Shown piece by piece: positions 43,237 to 52,846 of a stretch of DNA of 64,000 nt. Origin of the DNA: Pontibacter sp. HSC-36F09 (GTDB lineage: Bacteria > Bacteroidota > Bacteroidia > Cytophagales > Hymenobacteraceae); contig NZ_JALKAA010000003.1 of NCBI RefSeq assembly GCF_024171605.1, forward strand, positions 558,001 through 622,000, given 5' to 3'. The number at the start of each line of letters is the position of its first letter. The stretch's first letter is position 1. Under the pieces are notes generated by a model. The model was given only the letters and a program-made list of their open reading frames with translations, had not been told where the DNA came from and made no database searches. Both the position numbers and the translations under genes were made by a program.

Positions 43237-43272
43237 AGGTGGCGGGCCGGACAGGCTTTGTCACCTTTTTTT
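43237..43272 (+). terminator. Probable terminator of accA
   Basis: AGGTG at 43237 pairs with CACCT at 43262, with GGGCC/GGC pairing inside, followed by TTTTTTTG. Weaker than the other terminators of the window. Confidence 0.55.
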
Positions 43273-43382
43273 GTTTTGGTAACTTTAGGCAGCTCACGAT
43301 AACAAAAGAGGACGCTGCTAGTAAAGAGTGGTAATCATTTCTCTAATGCTAAATAGATCAAATTCCCTAACGAGATATAATT

Positions 43383-44225
43383 ATGAAACTGCATGTAATT
43401 GATACCGGGTTCTTTAAATTGGATGGTGGTGCCATGTTTGGGGTAGTGCCCAAATCACTTTGGCAGCGAACTAACCCGGCCGATGAAAATAATTTATGTA
43501 CATGGGCGATGCGCTGTCTCCTGATCGAAGATGGTGATCGTCTCATTCTGATCGACAATGGCATTGGCAACAAACAGGATGCTAAGTTTTACAGTCACTA
43601 CTACCTCCACGGAGAGGCCACGTTGGAGAAATCTTTGCATGCGGCAGGCTTTTCGCATCAGGATATCACGGATGTTTTTCTGTCCCATCTTCATTTCGAC
43701 CATTGTGGAGGAGGCGTAAAGTATAAGAACAGCGAAGGCGCCCTGGAACTGGTTTTCCCGAATGCTACTTACTGGTCTAATCCCGACCACTGGAAATGGG
43801 CAACGCAGCCTAACGCACGAGAAAAAGCCTCTTTCCTGAAAGAGAACATCCTGCCCATGCAGGAGAGCGGTCACCTGCAATTTATTGATCCTACCAAGCC
43901 ATCCCCTTTCCCGCAATTCGACATCTTTTATGCTGATGGCCATACAGATAAGATGATGGTACCGATTATACCTTACAAAGAACGTAAAGTGGCCTTCATG
44001 GCTGATCTGCTGCCTTCCACAGGTCATATTCCGCTGCCTTATGTGATGGGCTATGACACGCGCCCCCTGCTGACGATGGATGAAAAAGCCCGTTTTCTTA
44101 AAATGGCAGCCTACGAGAATTTTGTGCTATACCTGGAGCATGATGCCGTAAATGAGTGCTGCACGGTACAATATACCGAAAAAGGGATCAGGCTGGATTC
44201 AACCTTCTCACTTAGCGAACTTTAA
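43383..44225 (+). CDS. Metallo-beta-lactamase fold hydrolase
   Basis: 280 residues. Zinc-site motif LSHLHFDHCGGG near residue 105 (H-x-H-x-D-H), an Asp in YADGHTDKMM and a late His in LYLEHDA. This is a class of Zn hydrolases of unknown substrate; lactonase or ribonuclease-like activity cannot be told apart. Its stop overlaps the start of the patatin gene by one base (TAATG), so translation is coupled and the two probably work together. Confidence 0.92.
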   Translation: MKLHVIDTGFFKLDGGAMFGVVPKSLWQRTNPADENNLCTWAMRCLLIEDGDRLILIDNGIGNKQDAKFYSHYYLHGEATLEKSLHAAGFSHQDITDVFLSHLHFDHCGGGVKYKNSEGALELVFPNATYWSNPDHWKWATQPNAREKASFLKENILPMQESGHLQFIDPTKPSPFPQFDIFYADGHTDKMMVPIIPYKERKVAFMADLLPSTGHIPLPYVMGYDTRPLLTMDEKARFLKMAAYENFVLYLEHDAVNECCTVQYTEKGIRLDSTFSLSEL

Positions 44226-44989
44226 TGAAGAAAATTGGGCTGGCACTGTCAGGAGGCGCCGCCAGGGGGATTGCCCATTTAGGTGTGCTGAAGGCCTTTG
44301 ACGAATTAGGTATAAAGCCGGCCATACTTTCCGGTGTAAGTTCAGGGGCTATTGTGGCGGTGTTCTATGCTGCAGGCTATAAACCAGATGACATTCTGCG
44401 CCTTATAAAAGAGCTACGTATTTACCGCATCATGCGGCTGGCTATCGGGCAGGTAGGTATCCTACACCTTGATGCGGTTGAAAAGCTGTATTTCCGTTAC
44501 CTGGGTGAGCAAGCCTCTTTCGAAGACCTGAGCATACCCGTTATCATCGGAGCAACCGATATGCATGCCGGAGTCACAGTAAATTTTTCGAGTGGCGAAC
44601 TGATAAAACCTTTGATTGCCTCTTCTGCAGTGCCTATTCTGTACAGGCCCGTGCATTTTCAGGGTATGCTGCTTAATGACGGCGGTCTGCTCGACAATCT
44701 CCCGATCGAAGCCCTGTCAGGAAAGTGTGATGTTAAGATTGGCGTGCATAGTAACCCGATAAATCATGATGCGCGCATCACCAGCCTTCGGAGTATGATA
44801 GAACGCACGGCGCACCTGGCCATTAATAACAACGTGCAACTCCGCCATCATCTTGCTGATTTTTTCATGGAACCGCCCGAGCTAAAACATTACAGATTAA
44901 TGAGTTTCAGTAAGGCAGATGAACTTTTTGAAATAGGCTACAATTACACTATAAATATTAAAGAGCAATTACTGCAGGTAACTACTTGA
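44225..44989 (+). CDS. Patatin-like phospholipase family protein
   Basis: 254 residues. Oxyanion loop LALSGGAARGIAHLGVLKAF, nucleophile elbow SGVSSGAIVAVFYAAGY (G-x-S-x-G) and catalytic Asp in LNDGGLLDNLP. The enzyme is probably cytoplasmic, hydrolysing lipid esters. It overlaps the MBL hydrolase by one base. There is no signal peptide or barrel, unlike PlpD types. Confidence 0.93.
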   Translation: MKKIGLALSGGAARGIAHLGVLKAFDELGIKPAILSGVSSGAIVAVFYAAGYKPDDILRLIKELRIYRIMRLAIGQVGILHLDAVEKLYFRYLGEQASFEDLSIPVIIGATDMHAGVTVNFSSGELIKPLIASSAVPILYRPVHFQGMLLNDGGLLDNLPIEALSGKCDVKIGVHSNPINHDARITSLRSMIERTAHLAINNNVQLRHHLADFFMEPPELKHYRLMSFSKADELFEIGYNYTINIKEQLLQVTT

Positions 44990-45110
44990 GCATAAAAGAA
45001 AAAGACAAAAATAAATTCTTTTTCTCATGTACTTTTGTTAATATTAGAAGATGATTTTGATCTTATTTTAATATTCATCGTAAAACCTGCATATACAACC
45101 CAAACCCACT

Positions 45111-45761
45111 ATGCTACAACGCACCTTTACCCTTATTGTAGCCCTATTTCTTATTGGAATCTGTTCTCTTAGGGCCCAGGAAAACGAGAGTTCACTTATC
45201 AGAGCCAAAATCAAGCATGGCTCTTTGCTATTAGGCGGTAATCTCCAGGGGAGTTACCAGGTCACATCCAGCGAATTAAACAGCACGGGCCAGAAAGTAG
45301 ATGGGCGCCGCATCGATTTTAATTTGCGCAGTAAGAATGGTTATTTCGTTCTCGAAGATTTAGTGGTAGGTCTCGATCTGAGCGTACTGCACCAGAGCAA
45401 CAAATTAAACGATGTTTCAGATAGGGTGAGCGAGCCACGCAGGGAGACGTTTGTCATGGCTGGTCCTTTCGTGAGATACTATATGCTCAATGGTGTCTTT
45501 GGCGAACTGACCATGCTGGCAGGTCTTCATAACTTCAATGATGTTGGCCAGAAGTATAAAGCCCTGGAAGGTGGGGTAGGCCTGGGCTATGCCTTCTTCC
45601 TCAACAAACAGTTTTCTTTGGAACCGGTACTCTCCATGCGCTACTTCCGGAAAGTTGACAGAGATGGAAGAGCTTACAGCGAATTTGGCCCTATGATCGG
45701 CTTCGGTTTGCAGGCTTATTTACTACGTCAGAAATCCCATGTGATCAAACGCGCTCTCTAG
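45111..45761 (+). CDS. Small outer-membrane beta-barrel protein
   Basis: 216 residues. Signal peptide ending LRAQ near residue 22, followed by amphipathic strands: GSLLLGGNLQGSYQVTSS, RIDFNLRSKNGYFVLEDLVVGLDLSVL, FVRYYMLNGVFGELTMLAGL, and EGGVGLGYAFFLNKQFSLEPVLSMRYF. It resembles the outer membrane beta-barrel (OMP_b-brl) group. Function unknown. Upstream, TACTTTTG at 45030-45037 fits a -7 element at 74 bases from the ATG. Confidence 0.82.
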   Translation: MLQRTFTLIVALFLIGICSLRAQENESSLIRAKIKHGSLLLGGNLQGSYQVTSSELNSTGQKVDGRRIDFNLRSKNGYFVLEDLVVGLDLSVLHQSNKLNDVSDRVSEPRRETFVMAGPFVRYYMLNGVFGELTMLAGLHNFNDVGQKYKALEGGVGLGYAFFLNKQFSLEPVLSMRYFRKVDRDGRAYSEFGPMIGFGLQAYLLRQKSHVIKRAL

Positions 45762-45793
45762 GTTCAGATTTAACAGAGAATATACTATATTTG

Positions 45794-45850
45794 AAATGCT
45801 AATCCAGTCGCTCTGATCGAGTCGTGGATTAGCATTTTTTTATAGCCTTT
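45794..45850 (+). terminator. Terminator after the barrel gene
   Basis: Perfect 13-base stem AAATGCTAATCCA against its complement around a longer loop, followed by T-rich sequence, just before the PlsC-like ATG at 45853. Confidence 0.85.
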
Positions 45851-45852
45851 TT

Positions 45853-46404
45853 ATGTTAGCAAAAGCGATCTCTAAACTTATTTTCAAACTTGCAGGCTGG
45901 AAGTTGAATGGCAACCTGGCGCCTGACCAGCGGCGCTGTGTGATGGTGGCTGCGCCCCATACCAGCAACTGGGATTTCATTTTCGCCCGCGCAGCCTTTT
46001 ACATGATGGAAGCCCCCATTCGCTTCACGATTAAGAAGGAATTCATGCGATTTCCTTTTGGCGGCCTTCTCAAATCGATGGGGGCCCTGCCTATCGACCG
46101 TTCTAAAAATACCCGAATGGTGGACGCCATGATCAAGATCATTAAAGAAACTCCAGGTGATATGTGTGTGCTCGTAACACCAGAAGGCACGCGCAAATAC
46201 CAGCCGCGCTGGCGTTTGGGCTTTTATCATGTAGCGATAGGTGCCGGAGTGCCCATTGTGCTTGGCTATGTCGACTATGCGAAGAAGGAGGCAGGTATAG
46301 GACCATCTATTTATCCGACAGGAGATGTAGAAGCGGATCTGGAGAAAATCAAAGCATTTTACCGCACCAAGCAAGGCAAGTTTCCAGAAAATGGCGTGCT
46401 GTAA
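45853..46404 (+). CDS. Lysophospholipid acyltransferase family protein (PlsC-like)
   Basis: 183 residues. Acyltransferase motif I PHTSNWDF (His-x4-Asp), motif II KKEFMRFPFGGLLKSMGALPIDR, and motif III VTPEGTRKYQPRWRLGFY. Shorter than classical PlsC (about 240) and without a clear membrane segment at the N-terminus. It probably acylates lysophosphatidate or an aminolipid; the acceptor is unknown. Confidence 0.85.
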   Translation: MLAKAISKLIFKLAGWKLNGNLAPDQRRCVMVAAPHTSNWDFIFARAAFYMMEAPIRFTIKKEFMRFPFGGLLKSMGALPIDRSKNTRMVDAMIKIIKETPGDMCVLVTPEGTRKYQPRWRLGFYHVAIGAGVPIVLGYVDYAKKEAGIGPSIYPTGDVEADLEKIKAFYRTKQGKFPENGVL

Positions 46405-46433
46405 CGCGCACAATTTTAAAAGCTGATCTTCTG

Positions 46434-46781
46434 ATGAATATAGAAAAATTAAGGGCCTACTGCCTGAGCCTGAAAGGTGTGACAGAAGACGTGAAATGGG
46501 GAAATGACCTCTGTTTTCTGATCGGTGGCAAAATGTTTTGCGTGACAAGTCTGGACGGGGAACCAAGCGTATCCTTTAAGGTGGCGGATGATGCTTTTGA
46601 TGAACTGGCTACCTCAGCAAGTATAATTCCGGCTCCCTACATGGCGCGAAACAAATGGGTGCAGGTTCAGACCTGGGATCGCCTATCTGTGCAGGAGTGG
46701 GAAAGTTATGTTAAGCAGTCTTATGAACTCGTTAAGTCAAAACTTACCAAAAAGATGCAAAAAGAAATAGAGGCTGCTTAG
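46434..46781 (+). CDS. MmcQ/YjbR family protein
   Basis: 115 residues from ATG at 46434, 29 bases after the PlsC-like stop. Fold markers: LRAYCLSLKGVTEDVKWGNDLCFLIGGKMF, then VSFKVADDAFDEL, IIPAPYMARNKWVQV and the helix SYELVKSKLTKK. This small CyaY-like fold binds DNA in some cases. A longer upstream frame (from 46164) is overlap inside the acyltransferase gene. Confidence 0.88.
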   Translation: MNIEKLRAYCLSLKGVTEDVKWGNDLCFLIGGKMFCVTSLDGEPSVSFKVADDAFDELATSASIIPAPYMARNKWVQVQTWDRLSVQEWESYVKQSYELVKSKLTKKMQKEIEAA

Positions 46782-46865
46782 GTATAGCATGGCCTTTCGC
46801 AATCTTGTTGGTCACGTATAAGGTATACCAGATATAGCTGATTGGATCGAATAACATTTTCGCTA

Positions 46866-46912
46866 GAAACATAAAAGGAGCCGTTTGTTAAGACCGACTC
46901 CTTTTATGTTTC
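46866..46912. terminator. Strong bidirectional terminator
   Basis: Perfect 15-base stem GAAACATAAAAGGAG with its complement, between the convergent mmcQ-like gene and smc. Flanked by AGGTATA copies on both sides (46782, 46819, 46914, 46952). Confidence 0.9.
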
Positions 46913-46928
46913 AGGTATAGCCAATCGG

Positions 46929-49900
46929 CTAAGCGATTTGTCTTAAGTCTACAGGTATAACCCTGGATATACCTGCCTCAATCATAGTGATGCCGTACAT
47001 CACGTCTGTAGAGGCCATAGTGCGCTTGTTGTGCGTTACCACAATGAACTGCGATTCGTTCGAGAAGGTACGGATGATGTTGTTGAACTTGTCAATGTTC
47101 GCATCGTCCAGTGGTGCATCCACCTCGTCGAAAATACAGAACGGTGCCGGCTTGAGCAGGTAAATGGCGAAGAGCAGGGAGATAGCCGTCAAAGTCTTCT
47201 CACCACCCGACAACTGGTTGATCGTCAGCGGTCGCTTGCCTTTTGGTTGCGCCATGATCTCGATACGCGAGTCCAGTGGGTTCTTCGGATCTGTCAGTAC
47301 CAGGTCGCAATTATCTTCTTCGGTAAACAGGCTGCGGAATACCCGGATAAAGTTCTGCTTGATCTCATTAAATGAGGACAGAAACTTCTCTTTTGCCACC
47401 GTGTCGATCTCGTTGATCGTATCGATAAGCGCATTCTTGGCGTTAACCAGGTCATCCCGCTGCTCTGTGATAAACCTGTTGCGCTCTTCGATCTCCACAT
47501 AAGCTTCGGCCGCCATGGCATTCACCGGGCCCATTTTATCCAGCGATGTTCTGATCTCACTGATGTTCTTATTCAGCTCTTCATTACTCAATTGGAACAG
47601 TCCATCGTGCTCCAGCTCAGGTATAGGTTGCTCCAGTTCTTCGGTTGCAATATTAAATTCAGCTCCCAAACGCTCCTGTACTGACACCAGTTTAATGCGT
47701 GTATCATTAATGGTCTGCTGCATCCGCATCAGTAGTTCATCCGCATTCTGACGCTTGCGTTGCAGCTCGCGTATGGTTTTGTCTTTCTCGTCGAGCTCGC
47801 CTCGCATACTGAAGTATTTCTTTTCTACAGCATCCAGTTCATAGCCAAACTCGCTGCGGGCTTCCACCATAGACTGAACCAGCGCCTCGTTCTTTTCTAT
47901 AAAATCAGTAGCTTCAACTGTTTCTTCCTCTGATTTCTCCAGTTCCTGGCGCAGACCGGCGATACGCTCCTGGTTCGTCTCTACTGTCTTCTGCTTATAG
48001 CTGATTTCCTGCTGCAGAGAACCAAAGCGGTTCTTGAGTTGGTGAAACTGGATGTTCTCCTGGTTGTACATACCTGAGATCACCGTAATCTGCTCTTGCT
48101 GTTGGTTAATCTGCGAATTGAGTACAGCCATTTGCTCCTCCAACTGCTTCAGTTCCTGCATGTCCTCCTCAGCCTGTGGCGAAATCTGCTGACTCTGCAC
48201 GTATAGATCGTCAAGGCGCTGTTGCAATTCCTGTTGCTTCTGATCGAAGTTTTTGCGGTTCTGCTGGTGCTGCTCGTTTTTAATGCGAACCGTGAGTAGT
48301 TCCTGCTGGAGTTTTGCCACCTCTTTTTCCAGCTGCTTGATCGCATCTTTCTGTGACTCGCTACGGTAGTTGAGCAGAATCTGCTGCTGTGCGTTAATAC
48401 GGCTTTGCATCAACTCTACGCCCTGTTGCAGTTTCTCCAACTCTTCGGACAGTTGCTCCAGGTTTTGCTTGCGCCCCAAGCGGCTGCCATCAAACAGGCC
48501 TACCGAGCCTCCTGAAAGACTGAGCGGCTTCTTAATAGCGGAACCGTCTTTTAGGATGATCGTGCGGTAGTCTTCTGCTGAAAAGTCTTCTTCAGTTTCG
48601 TCGCTGATGTACACATTGCGCAACATGTACTTGAGCAGGTTGCTATATTTCTTATCAGCTTTTACGACCTCAAAAGCAGCCTTCAAAGCTCCCTCACTAA
48701 AGGTAGCTGTCGGCTCCAGTTCTTCAATTTCGGAGAGGATAATAAAGTTTGCACGGCCCTTGTTGTGCTGCTTGAGCAAGGCGATAGCATCTACGGCATC
48801 CTGCAGTTCCTCTACCACAAAGAAGTTCATGTAGGGCTCGAGATAGCTTTCGATAAGCGACTTATAATCAGGCTCACAGACAATGATATCTGAAAGGAGT
48901 GGAGCTGGATTTTTCCAGTCTTTCGACTGCGCCAGGTACTTGATCGCCTCCGGAAAACCTTCCATATTTTCGACCAGTGATTTGGTCAGGTTGTACTGGT
49001 TCTGACGAGCGTCACGTGTTCGGTTTAGCGCTACCAGCTGTTCTTTCAGCCCTTCAATATCAGTTTCTGTTTTCTCAATATTCTGTAGCAGCGACTCTTC
49101 CTTAGCCTGCAAACTCACAAGGGTAGAGGTCCTGTCTTCCAGCTCGGCCTGTGCCTCCTGTAGTTGCTCCTGCAGCAGGGCTGCGTCTTCGTCGGCTGTC
49201 AGTTGTTGCTGTCTGAGTTGCTCCAAATCCTGTGTCAGGTTATGAATCTGAACCTGGCTGATCTCAAGAGATTTATTCAGTTGGAATACGGCATTCTGCT
49301 TGATTCGCTGTTCCTGCGACAATTCTTGGGAAGCTTCCTGCAGGCTGAGCTTTTGTTCGTTCGCCTCCTGCAGCTGCTCTTTTAATGCATTCACTTGTTC
49401 TTCGGCACCTGCAAAACTGTCCTGTACCTGTATCAGTTCGTCACGCAGCTCTACAATACTCTCCTGTGTATGCTCCAGGTTGGCAGTATCCTGACTGATC
49501 TGCTGCCGAAGCTGCGTCATTCGCTCTTTCAGGAAATTGCTGCGTTCCGATTTAAGCTTGATATCATTCTCCAGTTGGCGCAGTTTGGCTGTCTGCACCT
49601 GCATGGTTTTCTGCATCTCGGCCAGCTGCTCCTGTGTCAGGTTCAGTTCGGATTTCTGGTCGGCAATAGCGTCTTCAGCTTCTGTTACAGCCAGCACATA
49701 ACTCTCTTTTAGCTCAGTTTCGCGCTGCACATCCTGCTCCAGCCGCTCCAGCGTTTGCTGGTACTGGTTGATGTTGCGGCGGGCAAACTCCAGACTGAAT
49801 TTCTTGTAGTCATCCTTTAACTGGAAGTACTTAATCGCCTGTTTTGCCTGGCGTTCCAATGTTTTCATGTTCTTGCCGATCTCGAAGAGTACGTCTTCTA

Positions 49901-50471
49901 CACGCTCCAGGTCGGCATCAGTTTCTTCCAGCTTCTTGAGCGTCTGCTTTTTGCGCACACGGAACTTGGATATACCAGCAGCTTCTTCAAATAACAGTCG
50001 ACGGGAGTTTTCCTTATCGTTCAGGATCTCATCTACCATCTTCAGCTCAATAATGGCGTAACTGTCAGATCCTATACCTGTGTCGAGGAAGAGCTCATTG
50101 ATGTCTTTGAGTCGGCAGGTTACGCCGTTGAGCATATACTCGCTGTCGCCGTTGCGGTAGTACTTGCGCGTAACGGTTACCTGGGAGTACTCGGTCGGGA
50201 GGATGCCCTTGTTGTTGTCGAAGGTAATAGACACTTCGGCCATCTGCACCGGCTTGCGGGTTTTGGAGCCGTTGAAGATCACGTTCTCCATTTTGTCGGA
50301 GCGCAGGTTTCGGGTCTTCTGTTCTCCCAACACCCAGCGTATAGCATCCACAATATTGGATTTGCCGCAGCCATTCGGGCCCACTATACCTGTAATTCCT
50401 TCATCAAAATTAATGACGACACGGTCGCCAAAACTCTTGAATCCTTTAATCTCTAATCTTGATACTTGCAT
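46929..50471 (-). CDS. smc: Chromosome segregation protein SMC
   Basis: 1180-residue SMC. N-terminal Walker A GPNGCGKSNIVDAIRW, then a long coiled coil, a hinge near residues 510-640 (GFPEAIKYLAQSKDWKNPAP, FNFFVVEELQDAV-type region), a second coiled coil and the C-terminal signature LSGGEKTLTAISLLFAIYLL with Walker B CIFDEVDAPLDDAN. It condenses DNA with ScpA/ScpB. The gene stands alone. The AGGTATA motif is rare inside it (about three copies in 3.5 kb). Confidence 0.96.
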   Translation of the reverse strand: MQVSRLEIKGFKSFGDRVVINFDEGITGIVGPNGCGKSNIVDAIRWVLGEQKTRNLRSDKMENVIFNGSKTRKPVQMAEVSITFDNNKGILPTEYSQVTVTRKYYRNGDSEYMLNGVTCRLKDINELFLDTGIGSDSYAIIELKMVDEILNDKENSRRLLFEEAAGISKFRVRKKQTLKKLEETDADLERVEDVLFEIGKNMKTLERQAKQAIKYFQLKDDYKKFSLEFARRNINQYQQTLERLEQDVQRETELKESYVLAVTEAEDAIADQKSELNLTQEQLAEMQKTMQVQTAKLRQLENDIKLKSERSNFLKERMTQLRQQISQDTANLEHTQESIVELRDELIQVQDSFAGAEEQVNALKEQLQEANEQKLSLQEASQELSQEQRIKQNAVFQLNKSLEISQVQIHNLTQDLEQLRQQQLTADEDAALLQEQLQEAQAELEDRTSTLVSLQAKEESLLQNIEKTETDIEGLKEQLVALNRTRDARQNQYNLTKSLVENMEGFPEAIKYLAQSKDWKNPAPLLSDIIVCEPDYKSLIESYLEPYMNFFVVEELQDAVDAIALLKQHNKGRANFIILSEIEELEPTATFSEGALKAAFEVVKADKKYSNLLKYMLRNVYISDETEEDFSAEDYRTIILKDGSAIKKPLSLSGGSVGLFDGSRLGRKQNLEQLSEELEKLQQGVELMQSRINAQQQILLNYRSESQKDAIKQLEKEVAKLQQELLTVRIKNEQHQQNRKNFDQKQQELQQRLDDLYVQSQQISPQAEEDMQELKQLEEQMAVLNSQINQQQEQITVISGMYNQENIQFHQLKNRFGSLQQEISYKQKTVETNQERIAGLRQELEKSEEETVEATDFIEKNEALVQSMVEARSEFGYELDAVEKKYFSMRGELDEKDKTIRELQRKRQNADELLMRMQQTINDTRIKLVSVQERLGAEFNIATEELEQPIPELEHDGLFQLSNEELNKNISEIRTSLDKMGPVNAMAAEAYVEIEERNRFITEQRDDLVNAKNALIDTINEIDTVAKEKFLSSFNEIKQNFIRVFRSLFTEEDNCDLVLTDPKNPLDSRIEIMAQPKGKRPLTINQLSGGEKTLTAISLLFAIYLLKPAPFCIFDEVDAPLDDANIDKFNNIIRTFSNESQFIVVTHNKRTMASTDVMYGITMIEAGISRVIPVDLRQIA

Positions 50472-50612
50472 TCGCGTTTGCGGAATCTATTCAAACTAAA
50501 CTCAAAAATAAGACTAATTTGTTTACCATATCACAAGGGAGCGGTATAAATATGCAGGTAGTATACCGGTGGAATACATTATTTATGCTATATTTGATAA
50601 GAGACCGAGAGC

Positions 50613-51191
50613 ATGGAAGATTTTAAACTGATTCTATACATACTGGCCATTGTGGCTTATTTCATTTACACGGCCTGGCGCAAAGCCTTTAAGACGCCTG
50701 ACGAAGATGGCCGGCCCCCGGCACCGCAGGAGCGTCCATTGGAAGAACGACCAGCGAGGAACCGTGCAGACCAGGAGCGCCCTACACCACGACCTATACC
50801 TGCCTCCCCATCACAGCCACGACAGCAAAGACCGGCAGCCCCTGCTACTTCATTTGAGGATATTCTGCGGGAGATGCAAAGTAAAATGGAGCGGGCTAAT
50901 GAGCAGAATAGAGCCCCTGTAGAAAAGCCCAAACCAGTCTTGCAACCAATCACGAAGGCGGTAACCAAAGAGCGGACACCTAATCGTGCGCTCTCGCTGG
51001 AAAATCCGGAACAAGCCCGACTCTATAACCAGCAAAGGAAGGAGCGCATTGCTGCAGCGGATGCCCTGTACGAGACAAAGAAGCTGGAGCGTAAGGCAGT
51101 GCCGAATGTTTATGGTGAGCTGCTGCACAATCCGCAGTCTGTTCGCCAGGCATTTATACTTTCAGAGATTTTTAACCGGAAACAGTACTAG
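50613..51191 (+). CDS. Uncharacterised membrane-anchored, Pro/Arg-rich protein
   Basis: 192 residues. One N-terminal membrane helix (FKLILYILAIVAYFIYTAW), then a long disordered Pro/Arg/Gln stretch (RPPAPQERPLEERPARNRADQ), then a conserved-looking end: ARLYNQQRKERIAAADALYE and LLHNPQSVRQAFILSEIFNRKQY. I know no family for it; this pattern is seen as hypothetical proteins in Cytophagales. It is divergent from smc and followed by a short spacer. Confidence 0.75.
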   Translation: MEDFKLILYILAIVAYFIYTAWRKAFKTPDEDGRPPAPQERPLEERPARNRADQERPTPRPIPASPSQPRQQRPAAPATSFEDILREMQSKMERANEQNRAPVEKPKPVLQPITKAVTKERTPNRALSLENPEQARLYNQQRKERIAAADALYETKKLERKAVPNVYGELLHNPQSVRQAFILSEIFNRKQY

Positions 51192-51309
51192 TTATACCTT
51201 AGTCTTTAATAGATTGTGCGATATGCGCTTCTTATCTGGGCGAATCAAGATTGAAGAGAATACTTCTTCGCGATAGATTGGTAAAGATTAGTCTCAGGTA
51301 TAGAATCAA

Positions 51310-51975
51310 CTACAAATACTGCGTGAGGGCATAGGCCAGAATATTGGTGCCCATCTGAAGTGCTTCCTGTCTTTTATTTTCGGGATCGTTGTGTACTTCT
51401 GCATCCTCCCAACCATTGCCTAAGTCTGTTTCGTAACTATAAAAGCAAACCAACCTGCCTTTGTGGATGATGCCAAAGCCCTGTGGCGGCTTGTTGTCGT
51501 GCTCGTGGATTTTAGGCAGGCCGTTTTTGAAGGTATATTTCTGATTGTAGATCAGGTGATCAAAAGGCAACTCAACAAACTCATATTCCGGAAATACCTT
51601 CTTCATCTCTTTCCTGATGTACTGGTCCATCCCGTAGTTGTCGTCGATGTGCAGGAAACCGCCGCTGATCAGGTAATTGCGTAAATTTTGTGCTTCTGCA
51701 TCTGAAAACACCACATTGCCATGCCCTGTCATGTGCACAAAGGGATAGGTGAAGAGTTCAGGGCTTCCGACTTCCACCACGCCTTCTTCCGGCGCGATGT
51801 TCATGTTCAGGTTTTGATTACAGAATTTGATCAGGTTTGGCAAGGAAGTTTTATTCGCATACCAGTCACCACCTCCATTATACTTCAGTTTGGCTATTTT
51901 AAAGCTATACTTCTGCTGTGCAGCCAGTGTACCACAAAACAGCATCAGGTATAGGAATAGGAGGGAGCGCTTCAT
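51310..51975 (-). CDS. DUF4159 domain protein
   Basis: 221 residues. Signal peptide ending LAAQ (residue 19). The DUF4159 body is KFCNQNLNMNIAPEEGVVEV, FVHMTGHGNVVFSDAEAQNLRNYL, LHIDDNYGMDQYIRKEM and PFDHLIYNQKYTF. It is a periplasmic or secreted protein of unknown function, typical of Bacteroidota. Eighteen bases upstream lies rsmE on the same strand, so the two are probably one unit. Confidence 0.88.
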   Translation of the reverse strand: MKRSLLFLYLMLFCGTLAAQQKYSFKIAKLKYNGGGDWYANKTSLPNLIKFCNQNLNMNIAPEEGVVEVGSPELFTYPFVHMTGHGNVVFSDAEAQNLRNYLISGGFLHIDDNYGMDQYIRKEMKKVFPEYEFVELPFDHLIYNQKYTFKNGLPKIHEHDNKPPQGFGIIHKGRLVCFYSYETDLGNGWEDAEVHNDPENKRQEALQMGTNILAYALTQYL

Positions 51976-51993
51976 AAATCAGAACTTATAAGT

Positions 51994-52710
51994 TTATAAC
52001 GGGGCGTAGATATCGTGTAGTACGTGTAAGGTATGGCAGGCAACCAAGGCGGCTGTTTCAGTGCGTAACCGACTCTGACCCAGCGTAACGGGCTTTATAC
52101 CTGCTTCATAGGCAGCCGCAATTTCGGTGATAGAAAAGTCACCTTCCGGACCGATCAGAATACAATGCTGGCGGTTAGGCTTGTAATGATCTTTAATCGA
52201 TTTGGTCGCATCATCTTCCAGGTGCGCAATAAAGGTATCCTCAGGTATACAGGTCTTGATGAAGCGCTGAAATGGAGTTAGTTCGTTCAGAAACGGTAGG
52301 TAACCCTTCTGCGATTGTTTCATGGCACTAACCGCTATTTTTTCAATGCGGTCGAGGCGGAGCTGCTTGCGTTCGGAGTGCTCACATTCCAGAAAAGTGA
52401 TCGCACTGACCCCAATTTCAACAGCTTTTTCTACAAACCACTCAATCCGGTCCATGTTCTTAGTCGGTGCCACGGCAATGTGCACGTAATAAGGAAGTTT
52501 GCCATATTCGAGCTGCTTGTCTATTATCTGCAGCTGACAGCGCTTCTGGTGTGCATCCTGAATGATGGCTGTATACCTGCCACCCCGCCCGTCCACCAGG
52601 TATACGGTGTCGCCCTGGTGCAAGCGCAGCACACGGGTACAGTGCTTGGATTCGTCTTCGGCCAGGGTATAGATGTCAGAACTGATGTCGGGGGTATAGA
52701 ATAAGTGCAC
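51994..52710 (-). CDS. rsmE: 16S rRNA (uracil-1498-N3)-methyltransferase RsmE
   Basis: 238 residues. N-terminal PUA-like part, SPOUT fold at the C-terminus with the knot motif CILIGPEGDFSITEIAAAYEAGIKPVTLGQSRLRTETAAL. It methylates U1498 of 16S rRNA. Further markers are KHCTRVLRLHQGDTVYLVDGRGG and APTKNMDRIEWFVEKAVEIG. Several AGGTATA motifs (52238, 52573, 52599) lie in it. Upstream, TATACCT-type copies and a terminator separate it from pckA. Confidence 0.94.
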   Translation of the reverse strand: MHLFYTPDISSDIYTLAEDESKHCTRVLRLHQGDTVYLVDGRGGRYTAIIQDAHQKRCQLQIIDKQLEYGKLPYYVHIAVAPTKNMDRIEWFVEKAVEIGVSAITFLECEHSERKQLRLDRIEKIAVSAMKQSQKGYLPFLNELTPFQRFIKTCIPEDTFIAHLEDDATKSIKDHYKPNRQHCILIGPEGDFSITEIAAAYEAGIKPVTLGQSRLRTETAALVACHTLHVLHDIYAPL

Positions 52711-52797
52711 GGTAGTATCGGTTGAATTACAAAGCCTGCTACAGGTATACGAATGTAGTCATTTTAGTAACAAGGAAACAGACTGACTTGCATAAAA

Positions 52798-52827
52798 AAA
52801 GCCTTCCCACTTAAGCAGGAAGGCTTT
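52798..52827. terminator. Terminator of pckA
   Basis: Perfect 10-base stem AAAGCCTTCC with its complement, loop of 10 bases, A run on the plus strand (T run on minus). It lies 20 bases after the pckA stop. Confidence 0.88.
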
Positions 52828-52846
52828 CTTAGACGATAATTTTATC

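Noticed and set aside
46164-46433. N-terminal extension of the MmcQ-like protein
   Set aside because: It lies in a different frame within the acyltransferase gene; the domain begins at the ATG at 46434.
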